Notes: generated by a model from the sequence alone, not told the origin. A DNA stretch of 64,000 nucleotides from Gillisia sp. UBA3175 (GCA_002364325.1 DEXV01000003.1:185397-249396); one strand, 5' to 3'. Shown: positions 52,656 to 62,228, numbered from the stretch's first letter. Program-made: numbers and translations.

Positions 52656-53636
52656 ATGGAATACGCTGAAAATATATTAGGAACCATTGGAAATACGCCT
52701 TTGGTGAAAATGAATAAACTTACCCAAGAGATAGATGCATTAGTCTTGGCAAAATACGAGACTTTTAATCCAGGAAATTCTACAAAGGATAGAATGGCAG
52801 TTAAAATGATAGAAGATGCGGAAGCAGATGGGAGATTAAAACCAGGAGGAACTATTATTGAAGGAACTTCAGGAAACACCGGAATGGGATTGGCCTTGGT
52901 TGCTATTATAAAAGGTTATAAAATGATCTGTGTGCTTAGTGATAAACAAAGCAAAGAGAAAATGGATATTTTACGAGCGGTTGGTAGCGAAGTGGTTGTT
53001 TGCCCTACAGATGTAGCGCCAGATGATCCAAGATCTTATTATTCTACCTCCAAAAGGTTGGCGGCAGAAACCCCTAATTCTTGGTATGTAAATCAATATG
53101 ACAATCCTTCTAATGCGAGAGCTCATTATGAGAGTACAGGTCCGGAGATCTGGAGACAGACCGATGGGAAGATCACACATTTTGTAGTTGGAGTAGGAAC
53201 AGGTGGAACTATCTCTGGAGTTGCTAAGTATTTAAAAGAACAAAATCCAAATATCAAAGTATGGGGAATAGATACTTATGGATCTGTCTTTAAGAAATAT
53301 CATGAAACAGGAATCTTCGACGAAAATGAAATTTATCCTTACGTTACTGAAGGAATAGGTGAAGATATTTTGCCTAAAAATGTAGACTTTTCTTTGATCG
53401 ATGGTTTTACAAAAGTAACAGATAAGGATGCTGCCATTTATACACGCAGGCTTGCCAAAGAAGAAGGAATGTTCCTCGGGAATAGTGCCGGAGCAGCAGT
53501 AAAGGGTCTGCTTCAGCTAAAAGAACATTTTTCAAAAGATGATGTTGTGGTTATTCTTTTTCACGATCACGGAAGCAGATATGTTGGAAAGATGTATAAT
53601 GATGAGTGGATGCGAAAAATGGGTTACATAGAATAG
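52656..53636 (+). CDS. PLP-dependent cysteine synthase / cystathionine beta-synthase family enzyme
   Basis: A 326-residue fold-type-II PLP enzyme. The PLP lysine lies in NPGNSTKDRMAVKMIEDAE (Lys45), the Asn-containing substrate loop is EGTSGNTGMGLALVA, and the phosphate-binding loop is VGVGTGGTISGVAKYL. FHDHGSRYVGKMYNDEWMRK is closer to the end of cystathionine beta-synthases than of CysK. No CBS regulatory domain is present. It therefore makes either cysteine from O-acetylserine or cystathionine from serine; motifs alone cannot decide. Confidence 0.88.
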   Translation: MEYAENILGTIGNTPLVKMNKLTQEIDALVLAKYETFNPGNSTKDRMAVKMIEDAEADGRLKPGGTIIEGTSGNTGMGLALVAIIKGYKMICVLSDKQSKEKMDILRAVGSEVVVCPTDVAPDDPRSYYSTSKRLAAETPNSWYVNQYDNPSNARAHYESTGPEIWRQTDGKITHFVVGVGTGGTISGVAKYLKEQNPNIKVWGIDTYGSVFKKYHETGIFDENEIYPYVTEGIGEDILPKNVDFSLIDGFTKVTDKDAAIYTRRLAKEEGMFLGNSAGAAVKGLLQLKEHFSKDDVVVILFHDHGSRYVGKMYNDEWMRKMGYIE

Positions 53637-53653
53637 ACCAATTATTATAAATT

Positions 53654-53695
53654 AAAAAAGAGCCTGAAAAGTTTAAACTTTTCAGGCTCTTTTTT
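53654..53695. terminator. Bidirectional terminator between convergent genes
   Basis: A 21-bp perfect inverted repeat without loop (53654-53674 with 53675-53695; inner arm AGCCTGAAAAGTTT), bounded by A6 and T6 runs. Confidence 0.9.
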
Positions 53696-53703
53696 AATTT
53701 AAC

Positions 53704-54267
53704 TTATTCTACTCCCCAGGGAGCTCTGGGAATTTCTACTGGCTTGGTTAGATCGAATTTAACTGTAAATTGCGGTCTGTCCGAGCCCAGTCTTTTTAGG
53801 TTATAGGAAAAGCTTTTTTCATCTAAAGTAATCCACCAAATATTAGATGCCGCAGCAGGTATTAATAAAGCTGTTTCCTTATCTGCAGGAAAAAATTGAA
53901 GATCTTTTAATCCAGCATTTGTACTTATACCACCATATTGAGTGATCGAATCTTCTGTTCCGTCTTCATGGCGATGATCGTGTTTTAATTTAATTTGGTC
54001 TCCTTCTAATGTCAAAACCCAGGTGCGAGATCTATCCTCACCTACATAAAAAGGGATTCTAATGGTGTTGTTATCACAAGCCATAACATACATCACTAGT
54101 TTTTCTCCAGAAAATGCATCGTTTTTTAGAGATTCATCTAGTTTTCCTTCATAAGCTTTACCGCAATGTCCTTTCAAATTATTCCAAAAAATTTCTGCTT
54201 CATTATTATTTTGAGCAATACTGTTGTTTGTAAAAATAAATACAAGAAATAAAAACAAATACTTCAT
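53704..54267 (-). CDS. Secreted protein of unknown function (187 aa)
   Basis: The signal peptide MKYLFLFLVFIFTNNSIAQ is cut before NNNEAEIFW. The mature domain reads LKGHCGKAYEGKLDESLKND, MACDNNTIRIPFYVGEDRSR, TWVLTLEGDQIKLKHDHRHE, DGTEDSITQYGGIST and ends PRAPWGVE. It is rich in strands and conserved polar residues, resembling secreted proteins found in many Bacteroidota, but I recognise no named family. The DHRHEDG segment could bind a metal. Confidence 0.7.
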   Translation of the reverse strand: MKYLFLFLVFIFTNNSIAQNNNEAEIFWNNLKGHCGKAYEGKLDESLKNDAFSGEKLVMYVMACDNNTIRIPFYVGEDRSRTWVLTLEGDQIKLKHDHRHEDGTEDSITQYGGISTNAGLKDLQFFPADKETALLIPAAASNIWWITLDEKSFSYNLKRLGSDRPQFTVKFDLTKPVEIPRAPWGVE

Positions 54268-54372
54268 AAATTAAATTTTTTTAAATATACTATTTCAAAC
54301 TCTTATATGTTTATTAAAATAGCTTGTTAGCATTTTAAAAAAAATTACATTTCCAAATTAAATTCAAAATAT

Positions 54373-55074
54373 ATGAGACCACTTTTAGCTGTTTTATGTT
54401 TTCTAATCCTTATGATTGGTTGCAGCAGTCCCACTGAGGCTTTAAAGCAAGAAGCAGAATCGATAAACAATCCAGATAATCTAAGTTATTTAGCTTTAGG
54501 TGATTCTTATACCATTGGCGAAAGTGTGGAAGAGAACATGAGATGGCCAGTGCAGTTAACTGTAGCATTAAGATCCAGGGAAATTGCTATTAATGATCCA
54601 AAGCTCATCGCTAAAACTGGTTGGACTACTCAAAATTTACTAAATGCCATGGAAGCCAATCTCGGAAATGAGAAATATGATCTCGTGTCTGTTTTAATTG
54701 GAGTGAACAATCAATATCAAAATAAATCTATAGAAGATTATGAGATAGATCTCAATACAATTTTCACTGAAGCTATAGAATTTTCAAAAACAGGAAAAGA
54801 AGGGGTTTTTGTGGTAAGTATCCCAGATTATGGAGCTACCCCCTTTGGTGCTTCTAATGCCGAAGAAATTGGACGGGAAATTGCCGAATTTAATACAGTT
54901 CTAAAAAAGGTTGCCGATGAATTTGGTCTTCCTTTTTATAATATCACACCAATTTCCAAAATGGCAGAATCTGACAGATCTCTAGTCGCAAGCGATGGAT
55001 TGCATCCAAGTGGAAAAATGTATTCGCTTTGGGTAGATTTATTTATAGATGAGGTTTTTAACATATTACAATAA
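54373..55074 (+). CDS. SGNH/GDSL hydrolase lipoprotein
   Basis: A 233-residue lipoprotein (MRPLLAVLCFLILMIGC, Cys17). Block I is YLALGDSYTIGESV with the catalytic Ser, block III VLIGVNNQYQN with the Asn, and block V SDGLHPSGKMYSLW with the Asp-x-x-His pair. These are the residues of SGNH esterases/acyl hydrolases. The physiological substrate is unknown; several flavobacterial homologues are annotated as lysophospholipase L1-like. Confidence 0.9.
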   Translation: MRPLLAVLCFLILMIGCSSPTEALKQEAESINNPDNLSYLALGDSYTIGESVEENMRWPVQLTVALRSREIAINDPKLIAKTGWTTQNLLNAMEANLGNEKYDLVSVLIGVNNQYQNKSIEDYEIDLNTIFTEAIEFSKTGKEGVFVVSIPDYGATPFGASNAEEIGREIAEFNTVLKKVADEFGLPFYNITPISKMAESDRSLVASDGLHPSGKMYSLWVDLFIDEVFNILQ

Positions 55075-55145
55075 TTATTACTAAAATACTTTTTTTAACA
55101 TATTCATAATCAGATATATAATTGTAAATTCTTTACATTTATTTG

Positions 55146-56432
55146 ATGCAAGAAGATTTTCTCCATTACCTCTGGAAATTCAAAAAGTTTGATCATAAAG
55201 ATATCAAGACAACTTCTAATTTGTCACTTTCTATAATTACTTATGGAGAGCATAATTTAAATTCGGGTCCAGACTTCTTCAATGCTAAAATTAAAATAGG
55301 AGATCAGATCTGGGCAGGTAATGTGGAGATCCATTTGAAAGCTTCAGATTGGTATGTGCATAGACACGAAATAGATTCTGCTTATGATAATGTGATACTT
55401 CATGTAGTTTGGGAAGAAGATATCGAGATATTTAGAAAAGACAATAGCAACATTCCCACCTTAGTATTGAAGCAACTGGTAGATCAAAATGCGATCTCTT
55501 CTTATAAAGATCTATTGCAGCAGGGTTCTTCTCGATGGATAAACTGTGAACGCGATTTTGGTGATTTCGATGGTTTTATTGTAGAAAATTGGTTAGAGCG
55601 TGTTTATTTTGAAAGGTTACAGAGCAAGTCTCTTAAAATCTTGGAGCTGCTTAAAAGGTCTGAAAATAATTGGGAAGAGGTATTCTATAAAGTATTGCTG
55701 AAGAGTTTCGGTTCCAAAGTAAATGGAGATGCTTTTGAGAGTATTGCAGATAACACTCAATTTAATCTTATTAGAAAAATAGGAAAATCTCCGTTACAGC
55801 TGGAAGCTATGCTTTTTGGGCAAGCCAGACTTTTAGATGATCCTATTATTGAAGATATATATTATAGAAGTTTGCAACAGGAATACACCTATTTAAAACA
55901 AAAGTATAGGTTAGAAAACTCACACATACAGCCGCCAAAATATTTTAGACTGAGGCCAGATAATTTTCCAAACATTAGGCTCTCACAATTCGCTACTTTA
56001 TACAGTTCCAACTCTCAATTATTTTCCAAAATTATACAAAGTAATTCTAAAGAGGAGATCTATGATCTTTTGAATACTGAGACTTCAGAATTCTGGAACA
56101 CACACTATACGTTTTCAAAAACTCATAAGCGAAGGTCAAAAAAGCTGAGCAGAAATTTTTTAGATCTTATAATCATCAATACCATAGTACCTTTAAAGTT
56201 TTGCTATCTGCAAACAATTGGAGACTTTGATGAGTCTAATATTTTAGGGATTATTCAAGATTTATTACCTGAAACCAATTCTATTATAGATCGTTATGAA
56301 AAATTAAGGCCAAATACAGCTAAAAATGCTATGCTTTCTCAGGGTTTACTTCAGTTAAAACAAGAATATTGTGACAAGAATGCTTGTTTAAAGTGCGCTT
56401 TAGGTTCTAAATTAATTCAGGGCTTGGTCTAG
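55146..56432 (+). CDS. DUF2851 family protein
   Basis: A 428-residue cytoplasmic protein beginning MQEDFLHYLWKFKKFDHKDI, the invariant start of DUF2851 proteins in Bacteroidota. Other hallmarks are NSGPDFFNAKIKIGDQIWAG, NVEIHLKASDWYVHRH, DNVILHVVWEEDIEIF, VKLLKSFGSKVNGDAFESIA-type VLLKSFGSKVNGDAFESIA and a C-terminal Cys cluster CDKNACLKCALGSKLI. Function unknown. The ATG at 55146 is preferred over a TTG three bases earlier. Confidence 0.9.
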   Translation: MQEDFLHYLWKFKKFDHKDIKTTSNLSLSIITYGEHNLNSGPDFFNAKIKIGDQIWAGNVEIHLKASDWYVHRHEIDSAYDNVILHVVWEEDIEIFRKDNSNIPTLVLKQLVDQNAISSYKDLLQQGSSRWINCERDFGDFDGFIVENWLERVYFERLQSKSLKILELLKRSENNWEEVFYKVLLKSFGSKVNGDAFESIADNTQFNLIRKIGKSPLQLEAMLFGQARLLDDPIIEDIYYRSLQQEYTYLKQKYRLENSHIQPPKYFRLRPDNFPNIRLSQFATLYSSNSQLFSKIIQSNSKEEIYDLLNTETSEFWNTHYTFSKTHKRRSKKLSRNFLDLIIINTIVPLKFCYLQTIGDFDESNILGIIQDLLPETNSIIDRYEKLRPNTAKNAMLSQGLLQLKQEYCDKNACLKCALGSKLIQGLV

Positions 56433-56453
56433 ATAATTAGCTATATTTGAAAC

Positions 56454-56684
56454 GTGTTAAAACTTGTTTATTCCATAAGGCATTATTTCGAGCGAAACGG
56501 ATTTTACGTTTCTTCCAGAATAGCAGATAAATTAGGTATTCGAGCAAAGACAATTCGCTTGTTCTTTATTTACCTTTCGTTTGCTACCTTAGGTTTAGGT
56601 TTTGCTTTTTATTTGACTTTCGCATTTTGGCTAAGACTAAAAGATCTTGTCTACACAAAACGAACCTCGGTATTTGATCTATGA
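56454..56684 (+). CDS. PspC-domain protein
   Basis: A 76-residue protein starting at GTG: KLVYSIRHYFERNGFYVSSR, IADKLGIRAKTIRLFFIYLS and a hydrophobic helix FATLGLGFAFYLTFAFWL. This is a minimal PspC domain, which in enterobacteria senses envelope stress. It overlaps the next gene by four bases, suggesting coupled expression with the K+ channel. Confidence 0.85.
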   Translation: MLKLVYSIRHYFERNGFYVSSRIADKLGIRAKTIRLFFIYLSFATLGLGFAFYLTFAFWLRLKDLVYTKRTSVFDL

Positions 56685-57691
56685 GATTTATTATAAATTC
56701 TAAAATTTACGGAGCATTCCTTTTATTAGCCATCGTATTTTTATCTGGTGTGCTTGGGTATCGGTATCTATCGGATTACTCATGGGTAGACGCTGTTTAT
56801 ATGACGGTGATCACAGTGACTACTGTAGGTTTTGGAGAAGTAAGACCGCTGGGGCCTACAGAAAAAATATTTACCTCGGTCCTTATTCTCTCTAGTATTT
56901 TTATATTAGGGTATGCTATTTCGGTAATCACAGAGTACATGTTCAGTAAAAATAATATTGGTAATTTAAGAGAAAAGAGAGTGCTAAAAAAGGTAGAAAT
57001 AATGAGAAATCATGTAGTTGTTTGCGGATACGGAAGAAATGGAAAACAATCTGTACAAAAATTACTTGCTTATAAACAACCTTTTGTGATCATAGAGCTT
57101 AATGAAGAAATAGTAGATAGGTATTCTGAAGATCATTTGCTATTTATTCAAGGAAATGCAAGTGAAGATGAAATACTTAAAAAAGCTGGGATTGAGAAAG
57201 CTAGAGCTTTGATATGTGCTTTGCCCAGGGATGCAGACAATTTATTTATCGTTCTATCTGCAAGACAGATCAACCCAAAACTTAAGATTATAAGTCGTGC
57301 TACTGAGGAAACAAGTTATCAAAAATTGAAATTAGCAGGGGCAGATAATGTGATCATGCCAGATAAAATTGGTGGAGATCATATGGCTTCATTGGTAGTA
57401 GTTCCAGATCTCGTAGAGTTTTTGGATAATCTTTCTGTCTCTGGTGAACATGACAGTATAAATGTAGAACAAGTCCCCTTCGAAAAAATTTGTACAGATG
57501 GAAAGGAATTGGCTATCATGGATCTCGATCTTCGGAAAAAAACGGGTTGTTCTATTATAGGATACAAGGCTCCAGATGGAGAATATATTGTAAATCCAGA
57601 ACCTTCCATGATTTTGAAAAAAGATTCAAAATTGATTTTAATTGGAAGGCCAAATCAGATAGATAAATTAAAACAACTCTATCATGTTTAG
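56681..57691 (+). CDS. Two-TM potassium channel with RCK (TrkA-N) domain
   Basis: A 336-residue channel. Two membrane helices flank the selectivity filter TVITVTTVGFGEV (TVGFG). The cytoplasmic RCK domain follows: VVVCGYGRNGKQSVQKLLAY (nucleotide-binding), FIQGNASEDEILKKAGIEKA and KIGGDHMASLVVVPDLVEFL. It resembles MthK-type channels with a C-terminal TrkA-C part (KKTGCSIIGYKAPDGEYIV). Translation is coupled to the PspC gene. Confidence 0.92.
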   Translation: MRFIINSKIYGAFLLLAIVFLSGVLGYRYLSDYSWVDAVYMTVITVTTVGFGEVRPLGPTEKIFTSVLILSSIFILGYAISVITEYMFSKNNIGNLREKRVLKKVEIMRNHVVVCGYGRNGKQSVQKLLAYKQPFVIIELNEEIVDRYSEDHLLFIQGNASEDEILKKAGIEKARALICALPRDADNLFIVLSARQINPKLKIISRATEETSYQKLKLAGADNVIMPDKIGGDHMASLVVVPDLVEFLDNLSVSGEHDSINVEQVPFEKICTDGKELAIMDLDLRKKTGCSIIGYKAPDGEYIVNPEPSMILKKDSKLILIGRPNQIDKLKQLYHV

Positions 57692-57797
57692 TAATTCTTT
57701 AACATTTTAACTCCTAAAAATTTGAATTACTAAAATTTTTAATCATCTTGCCGCTTCAATTTTTACTAAACTTTAAATTAATAAACCCTAAGTACCA

Positions 57798-59468
57798 ATG
57801 AAGAAAATTTTATTTTCCTTATTCGCAATCCTTGCTCCAATTTTAACATTCGCTCAAGAGAAAGGATTAGATGAAAAAGTTAATGATGCTTTTATGCCTA
57901 TTGCCACATGGTGGGAAGGCTTTGTCTTAACCAGAGTTCCTATTGGAGAGTATAACATTCCTTTTGTTGTAATATTATTAGTACTAGGTGCATCCTTTTT
58001 TACTATTTACTTTAAGTTTCCTAATATAACCAAATTTGGAACAGCAATTAGTACTGTGAGGGGTAAATATGTGGATATTGAAAAACATGGAGTTGATAAA
58101 CTTTATAACAATGATGAGGCATTAGCTGTTGAAGATATTCAAAATACAATTAGAGATGAAAGTGCGCATGGTGAGGTAAGTCACTTTCAAGCGTTAGCAA
58201 CTGCTGTTTCTGGTACTGTAGGTTTAGGAAACATTGCTGGTGTAGCTGTAGCTATTGGTCTTGGTGGACCTGGAGCAACTTTCTGGATGATTGTTTGTGG
58301 ACTTTTAGGTATGTCAACAAAATTTGTTGAATGTACACTAGGTGTAAAATATAGAGATGTTGGACCAGACGGAACAATATATGGTGGGCCGATGTATTAC
58401 CTATCTAAAGGACTTAAAGAAATGGGCTTTGGAACTTTTGGTAAAATACTAGGAGCTTTATTTGCTATACTTTGTGTTGGAGCTTCTTTTGGAGGTGGTA
58501 ACGCATTCCAATCTAATCAAGCAGCTGTTCAAATTAGTTCATTGTTGGGTTTAAGTGGAGGATCCAACGGAGTAATAATAGGTGTTGTTCTTGCTGTTTT
58601 TGTTGGTATAGTAATTATTGGTGGTATTAAGCGTATTGCAAAAATTACAGAGAAAATTGTGCCTTTTATGGCTGGACTTTACATATTAGCATCTTTGGTT
58701 ATCATATTTGCCAATTTTGGCGATATAGGTTTTGCATTCCAATTAATTATTGATGGAGCATTTACGCCTATGGCTGGACTTGGCGGTTTAGTAGGTGTAT
58801 TAATAGTTGGTTTCCAAAGAGCAGCATTCTCTAATGAAGCTGGAGCAGGTTCTGCTGCAATTGCTCACTCTGCGGTAAGAACTAAATATCCTGCAAGTGA
58901 AGGTATTGTTGCGCTTTTAGAACCTTTTATCGATACTGTTGTTATTTGTACAATGACAGCCTTAGTTATTATATTCTTTAATATTAATGGAACAGACCCT
59001 CAATCCGTATTTAACTATACTGCAGAACATGGAAGTAGTGTTATCTTAAATTCTAATGGCGAAACAATAAATGGGGTAGATTTAACGTCTCTGGCATTTG
59101 ATTCTGTAATTCCTCACTTTTCTTATGTTCTTACAATTGCAATAGTATTGTTTGCATTTTCAACAATGATTTCGTGGTCATACTACGGATTACAATCTTG
59201 GAAATACCTTTTCGGAAAGGGAAAAGCTGCAGATTTAGTTTATAAAATCTTATTCTTAATGTTTGTTGTAATAGGAGCTGCTGCAACATTAGATGCTGTT
59301 ATAAAATTTTCGGATGCAATGATATTAGCATTAGTATTCCCAAATATGATAGGTTTATTGTTCCTATTTCCTAAAGTAAGAGAAGAAATGAAGCGTTATA
59401 TTGGTGCTATTTCTATCAAGAAAGAAGCAATACAAGATGGAGCTGAGGACATTACAAAACATATGTAA
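57798..59468 (+). CDS. Alanine/glycine:cation symporter (AGCS family)
   Basis: A 556-residue Na+/amino acid symporter. It has an unusual N-terminal signal-like hydrophobic stretch (ILFSLFAILAPILTFAQ) before the AGCS core, a pattern seen in flavobacterial members. Core motifs are AVSGTVGLGNIAGVAVAIGL, DGTIYGGPMYYLSKGL, GIVIIGGIKRIAKITEKIVP, AFSNEAGAGSAAIAHSAVRT and MISWSYYGLQSWKYLFG. It imports alanine, glycine or serine. Flanked by a terminator downstream. Confidence 0.93.
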   Translation: MKKILFSLFAILAPILTFAQEKGLDEKVNDAFMPIATWWEGFVLTRVPIGEYNIPFVVILLVLGASFFTIYFKFPNITKFGTAISTVRGKYVDIEKHGVDKLYNNDEALAVEDIQNTIRDESAHGEVSHFQALATAVSGTVGLGNIAGVAVAIGLGGPGATFWMIVCGLLGMSTKFVECTLGVKYRDVGPDGTIYGGPMYYLSKGLKEMGFGTFGKILGALFAILCVGASFGGGNAFQSNQAAVQISSLLGLSGGSNGVIIGVVLAVFVGIVIIGGIKRIAKITEKIVPFMAGLYILASLVIIFANFGDIGFAFQLIIDGAFTPMAGLGGLVGVLIVGFQRAAFSNEAGAGSAAIAHSAVRTKYPASEGIVALLEPFIDTVVICTMTALVIIFFNINGTDPQSVFNYTAEHGSSVILNSNGETINGVDLTSLAFDSVIPHFSYVLTIAIVLFAFSTMISWSYYGLQSWKYLFGKGKAADLVYKILFLMFVVIGAAATLDAVIKFSDAMILALVFPNMIGLLFLFPKVREEMKRYIGAISIKKEAIQDGAEDITKHM

Positions 59469-59493
59469 TTAATTATTTAACATTTACATAATT

Positions 59494-59532
59494 ACCCAGG
59501 GCTTCCTTAATATGAAGTCCTGGGTTTTTTAC
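59494..59532 (+). terminator. Rho-independent terminator after the AGCS gene
   Basis: A 12-bp stem with one G-T pair (ACCCAGGGCTTC at 59494-59505 with 59514-59525), an eight-base loop and a T run. Confidence 0.85.
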
Positions 59533-59620
59533 TTTTATACCAATTTATATGAAGTTTTAAAAAGAGAAAAATTTCGTAATATTATATAGCAGAGCATATA
59601 AGCTTAGCAAATTGGTAAAT

Positions 59621-60499
59621 ATGAAAAATTTGAGATCTCAACTTGTTTTCACAAAAAGTCAGCAGCGAGGGATTTTCTTATTAGTAATTCTTATAATTCT
59701 TTTTCAATGCATTTATTTTTTCATCAACTTTAGTACAAAAGAGGAGATCTCGGAAGATGAGGATGGGGTAACGGCCTATTTTCAGAAACAAATAGATTCC
59801 TTAAAAATAGTAAAAGCTGAAGAAACAAAAGGAAAGATCTATCCATTCAATCCTAATTATATTACAGATTTTAAAGGTTATTCACTTGGAATGTCCTTAG
59901 AAGAAATAGACAGGTTGCTTGAATTTAGGAGATCCAATAAATGGGTAAATTCAGCTCAAGATTTTCAGGCGGTAACTTTGATTTCAGATAGTTTACTGGC
60001 AAATATATCTCCCTATTTCAAATTTCCGGAATGGGTAGAGAATAGGAATAGTAATAAATTTAATAACACGATAAGTTCTACTAAAGCTTTAAACACAATC
60101 AAACAAGATCTCAATCTGGCTACAGAAGCAGATCTTATTAAGGTGAAAGGTGTAGGGGAGGTGCTATCTGCCAGAATAATAAAATATAGAACAAAATTGG
60201 GAGGCTTTGTTTCGGAAATTCAGTTAAAGGATATTTATGGATTAAATTATGAGGCTAAGCAGGAAATTCTTCAAAACTTTAAAGTGATTAGTAAACCAGA
60301 AATTAATAGATTGGATATTAATAAGGCAACAGTTTTGGAATTAGCTTCAGTTCCATATATAGATTATGAGCTTGCTCGGGAAATTGTGAATTACAAATTA
60401 CTACATGAAGAAATTGTAACTTTTGAAGAATTAGCAAAAATTAAGAGCTTTCCTTCAGAAAAAATTGATAGAATAGCATTATATTTGACCTTAGAATAG
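59621..60499 (+). CDS. ComEA-like helix-hairpin-helix protein
   Basis: A 292-residue protein with one N-terminal membrane helix (GIFLLVILIILFQCIYFFIN) and at least three helix-hairpin-helix units: LNLATEADLIKVKGVGEVLS, SEIQLKDIYGLNYEAKQEIL and LDINKATVLELASVPYIDYE. HhH repeats bind DNA non-specifically; ComEA does so in DNA uptake. The anchored multi-HhH plan is common in flavobacteria. The ATG at 59621 is used rather than a TTG nine bases upstream. Confidence 0.85.
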   Translation: MKNLRSQLVFTKSQQRGIFLLVILIILFQCIYFFINFSTKEEISEDEDGVTAYFQKQIDSLKIVKAEETKGKIYPFNPNYITDFKGYSLGMSLEEIDRLLEFRRSNKWVNSAQDFQAVTLISDSLLANISPYFKFPEWVENRNSNKFNNTISSTKALNTIKQDLNLATEADLIKVKGVGEVLSARIIKYRTKLGGFVSEIQLKDIYGLNYEAKQEILQNFKVISKPEINRLDINKATVLELASVPYIDYELAREIVNYKLLHEEIVTFEELAKIKSFPSEKIDRIALYLTLE

Positions 60500-60649
60500 A
60501 ATTTCGGATTTTAGACGACTTTTATAAAGTCCTCTCTCCAAAAAATCTGTACGTTCGATTTAATTATATGGTCTAATTTGAAAGAAAAAGTTCGAGAATT
60601 CTCGGTCTTTATAATTAGATCCACCCTAATATTTTTAGAATAATAGTAT

Positions 60650-61819
60650 ATGAATAGCATGTATTTTACGGAGGAGCATGAGCTTTTTAGAAAAAGCTTT
60701 CAAGAATTTTTACAAAAGGAAGTAGTTCCTCATATCGAAAAATGGGAAAAAACGGGAACCATAGAACGTTTTATATGGAAGAAGTTTGGAGAGATGGGAT
60801 ATTTTGGGATAAACTATCCAGAACAGTATGGTGGATTAGAACTAGATCTTTTCTATACCGTGATCTTTTTAGAAGAACTTCAGAAAATAAATTCTGGTGG
60901 TTTTGCTGCAGCAATGTGGGCGCATTCATATTTAGCAATGACACATTTAAATGTGGAAGGTAGTGATGAGATAAAGGAAAACTATCTAGCTCCAAGTATT
61001 TTAGGAGAAAAAATAGGTTGTTTGTGTATAACAGAGCCCTTTGGAGGATCTGATGTGGCAGCAATGAGAACCACTGCAGTTAAAAAGGGAGATAAATATG
61101 TGATAAACGGTTCTAAAACATTTATCACGAACGGTATTTATTCAGATTACCTAGTAGTTGCTGCTAAAACAAGTCCTGAAAAAGGTGGAAAAGGAATGAG
61201 CATCTTCCTTATGGATAGAGATACACCAGGAATTTCTGCAACCAAATTAGATAAGTTAGGTTGGAGAGCTTCCGATACAGCCGAGATCGCTTTTGATAAT
61301 GTAGAGATCCCAGTTTCAAATTTAATGGGAAATGAAGATGAAGGCTTTAATTATATTATGCAGCATTTCGCTTTTGAAAGATTGATCATGGGTGTAAACG
61401 CACATGCAAGAGCAGAGTTTGCATTGGATTACGCTATTAACTATATGGGAGAGCGCATGGCTTTTGGAAAGACCATTGATAAATTTCAAGCATTAAGACA
61501 TAAGGTTGCAGATATGGCAAGTGAGGTGGAGATGTGTAAGGAATTTAATTATTCTATTGTAAAACGTATGGTGGATGGTGTATACGTAGTGAAAGAAGCG
61601 AGTATGTCTAAGCTGCTTTCTACAAAAATAGCAGATGAAGTGATTTATAACTGTCTTCAGTTATTAGGCGGTTATGGATATATGGAAGAATACCCAATGG
61701 CTAGATTGCTTAGAGATAGTAGACTAGGTCCTATTGGTGGAGGTACTTCTGAAATATTAAGAGAGATCATCGCAAAAATGGTGATCGATAAAAAGGAGTA
61801 CAAGCCGGCAGCACACTAG
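60650..61819 (+). CDS. Acyl-CoA dehydrogenase
   Basis: A 389-residue FAD flavoprotein that introduces the alpha-beta double bond into acyl-CoA. N-terminal helical domain (EEHELFRKSFQEFLQKEVVP), FAD/substrate region (CITEPFGGSDVAAMRTTAVK, INGSKTFITNGIYSDYLVVA), DLEIPVSNLMG-like EIPVSNLMGNEDEGF, and C-terminal domain with MAFGKTIDKFQALRHKVADM and LLGGYGYMEEYPMARLLRDS. Substrate chain length is not evident; close relatives are annotated as isovaleryl- or general acyl-CoA dehydrogenases. Confidence 0.93.
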   Translation: MNSMYFTEEHELFRKSFQEFLQKEVVPHIEKWEKTGTIERFIWKKFGEMGYFGINYPEQYGGLELDLFYTVIFLEELQKINSGGFAAAMWAHSYLAMTHLNVEGSDEIKENYLAPSILGEKIGCLCITEPFGGSDVAAMRTTAVKKGDKYVINGSKTFITNGIYSDYLVVAAKTSPEKGGKGMSIFLMDRDTPGISATKLDKLGWRASDTAEIAFDNVEIPVSNLMGNEDEGFNYIMQHFAFERLIMGVNAHARAEFALDYAINYMGERMAFGKTIDKFQALRHKVADMASEVEMCKEFNYSIVKRMVDGVYVVKEASMSKLLSTKIADEVIYNCLQLLGGYGYMEEYPMARLLRDSRLGPIGGGTSEILREIIAKMVIDKKEYKPAAH

Positions 61820-61865
61820 GAATAGGGCGCAAAAGGCATTTAAAATAAAATTATTTAAATAAAGG

Positions 61866-61895
61866 TTGCGAGGTTAATCAAATCCATTATCTTTG
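61866..61895 (+). promoter_or_regulatory. Promoter of rpsU
   Basis: TTG at 61866-61868, 19-base spacer and TATCTTTG at 61888-61895, 32 bases before the start codon. Confidence 0.75.
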
Positions 61896-61912
61896 CGCTT
61901 TAATTTCTAACG

Positions 61913-61923
61913 AAAGGAGGTGA
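61913..61923 (+). promoter_or_regulatory. Strong Shine-Dalgarno sequence of rpsU
   Basis: AAAGGAGGTGA ends four bases before the ATG at 61928, an almost complete anti-SD match. Other genes here have none, as expected for Bacteroidota, where the ribosome hides its anti-SD. A strong SD before rpsU is known in flavobacteria and is thought to serve autoregulation by bS21. Confidence 0.85.
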
Positions 61924-61927
61924 CACT

Positions 61928-62122
61928 ATGTTAATTATACCAGTTAAAGACGGAGAGAATATCGATAGAGCGCTAAAGCGTTTCAAACGTAAATTTGATA
62001 GAACAGGAACAATGCGTCAGCTAAGAAGCAGACAAGCGTTTTCTAAACCTTCTGTTGTAAATAGAGCTCAAGTTCAAAAAGCTCAATACATTCAGCGTTT
62101 AAGAGATCAGGAAGAGATCTAG
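61928..62122 (+). CDS. rpsU: 30S ribosomal protein bS21
   Basis: A 64-residue basic protein: MLIIPVKDGENIDRALKRFK, then KFDRTGTMRQLRSRQAFSKP and RLRDQEEI. Length and composition match bS21. In Flavobacterium ribosomes bS21 helps bury the 16S anti-Shine-Dalgarno sequence. The gene carries a strong SD and a promoter of its own, and is followed by xerC and hpf as in other flavobacteria. Confidence 0.96.
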   Translation: MLIIPVKDGENIDRALKRFKRKFDRTGTMRQLRSRQAFSKPSVVNRAQVQKAQYIQRLRDQEEI

Positions 62123-62228
62123 TGATTTGAGTTAGGGGCAACCCTTCAAAGAGCTATCTTCGATTTGTTGTCTTGCTATTGAATGGAAAACTAAATCGAA
62201 CCCGTTAAAGGGTATCCAAGATAAACCA

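Noticed and set aside
60593..60604. 12-bp palindrome CGAGAATTCTCG ahead of the acyl-CoA dehydrogenase gene
   Set aside because: Short and isolated; no second copy or regulator nearby was found.
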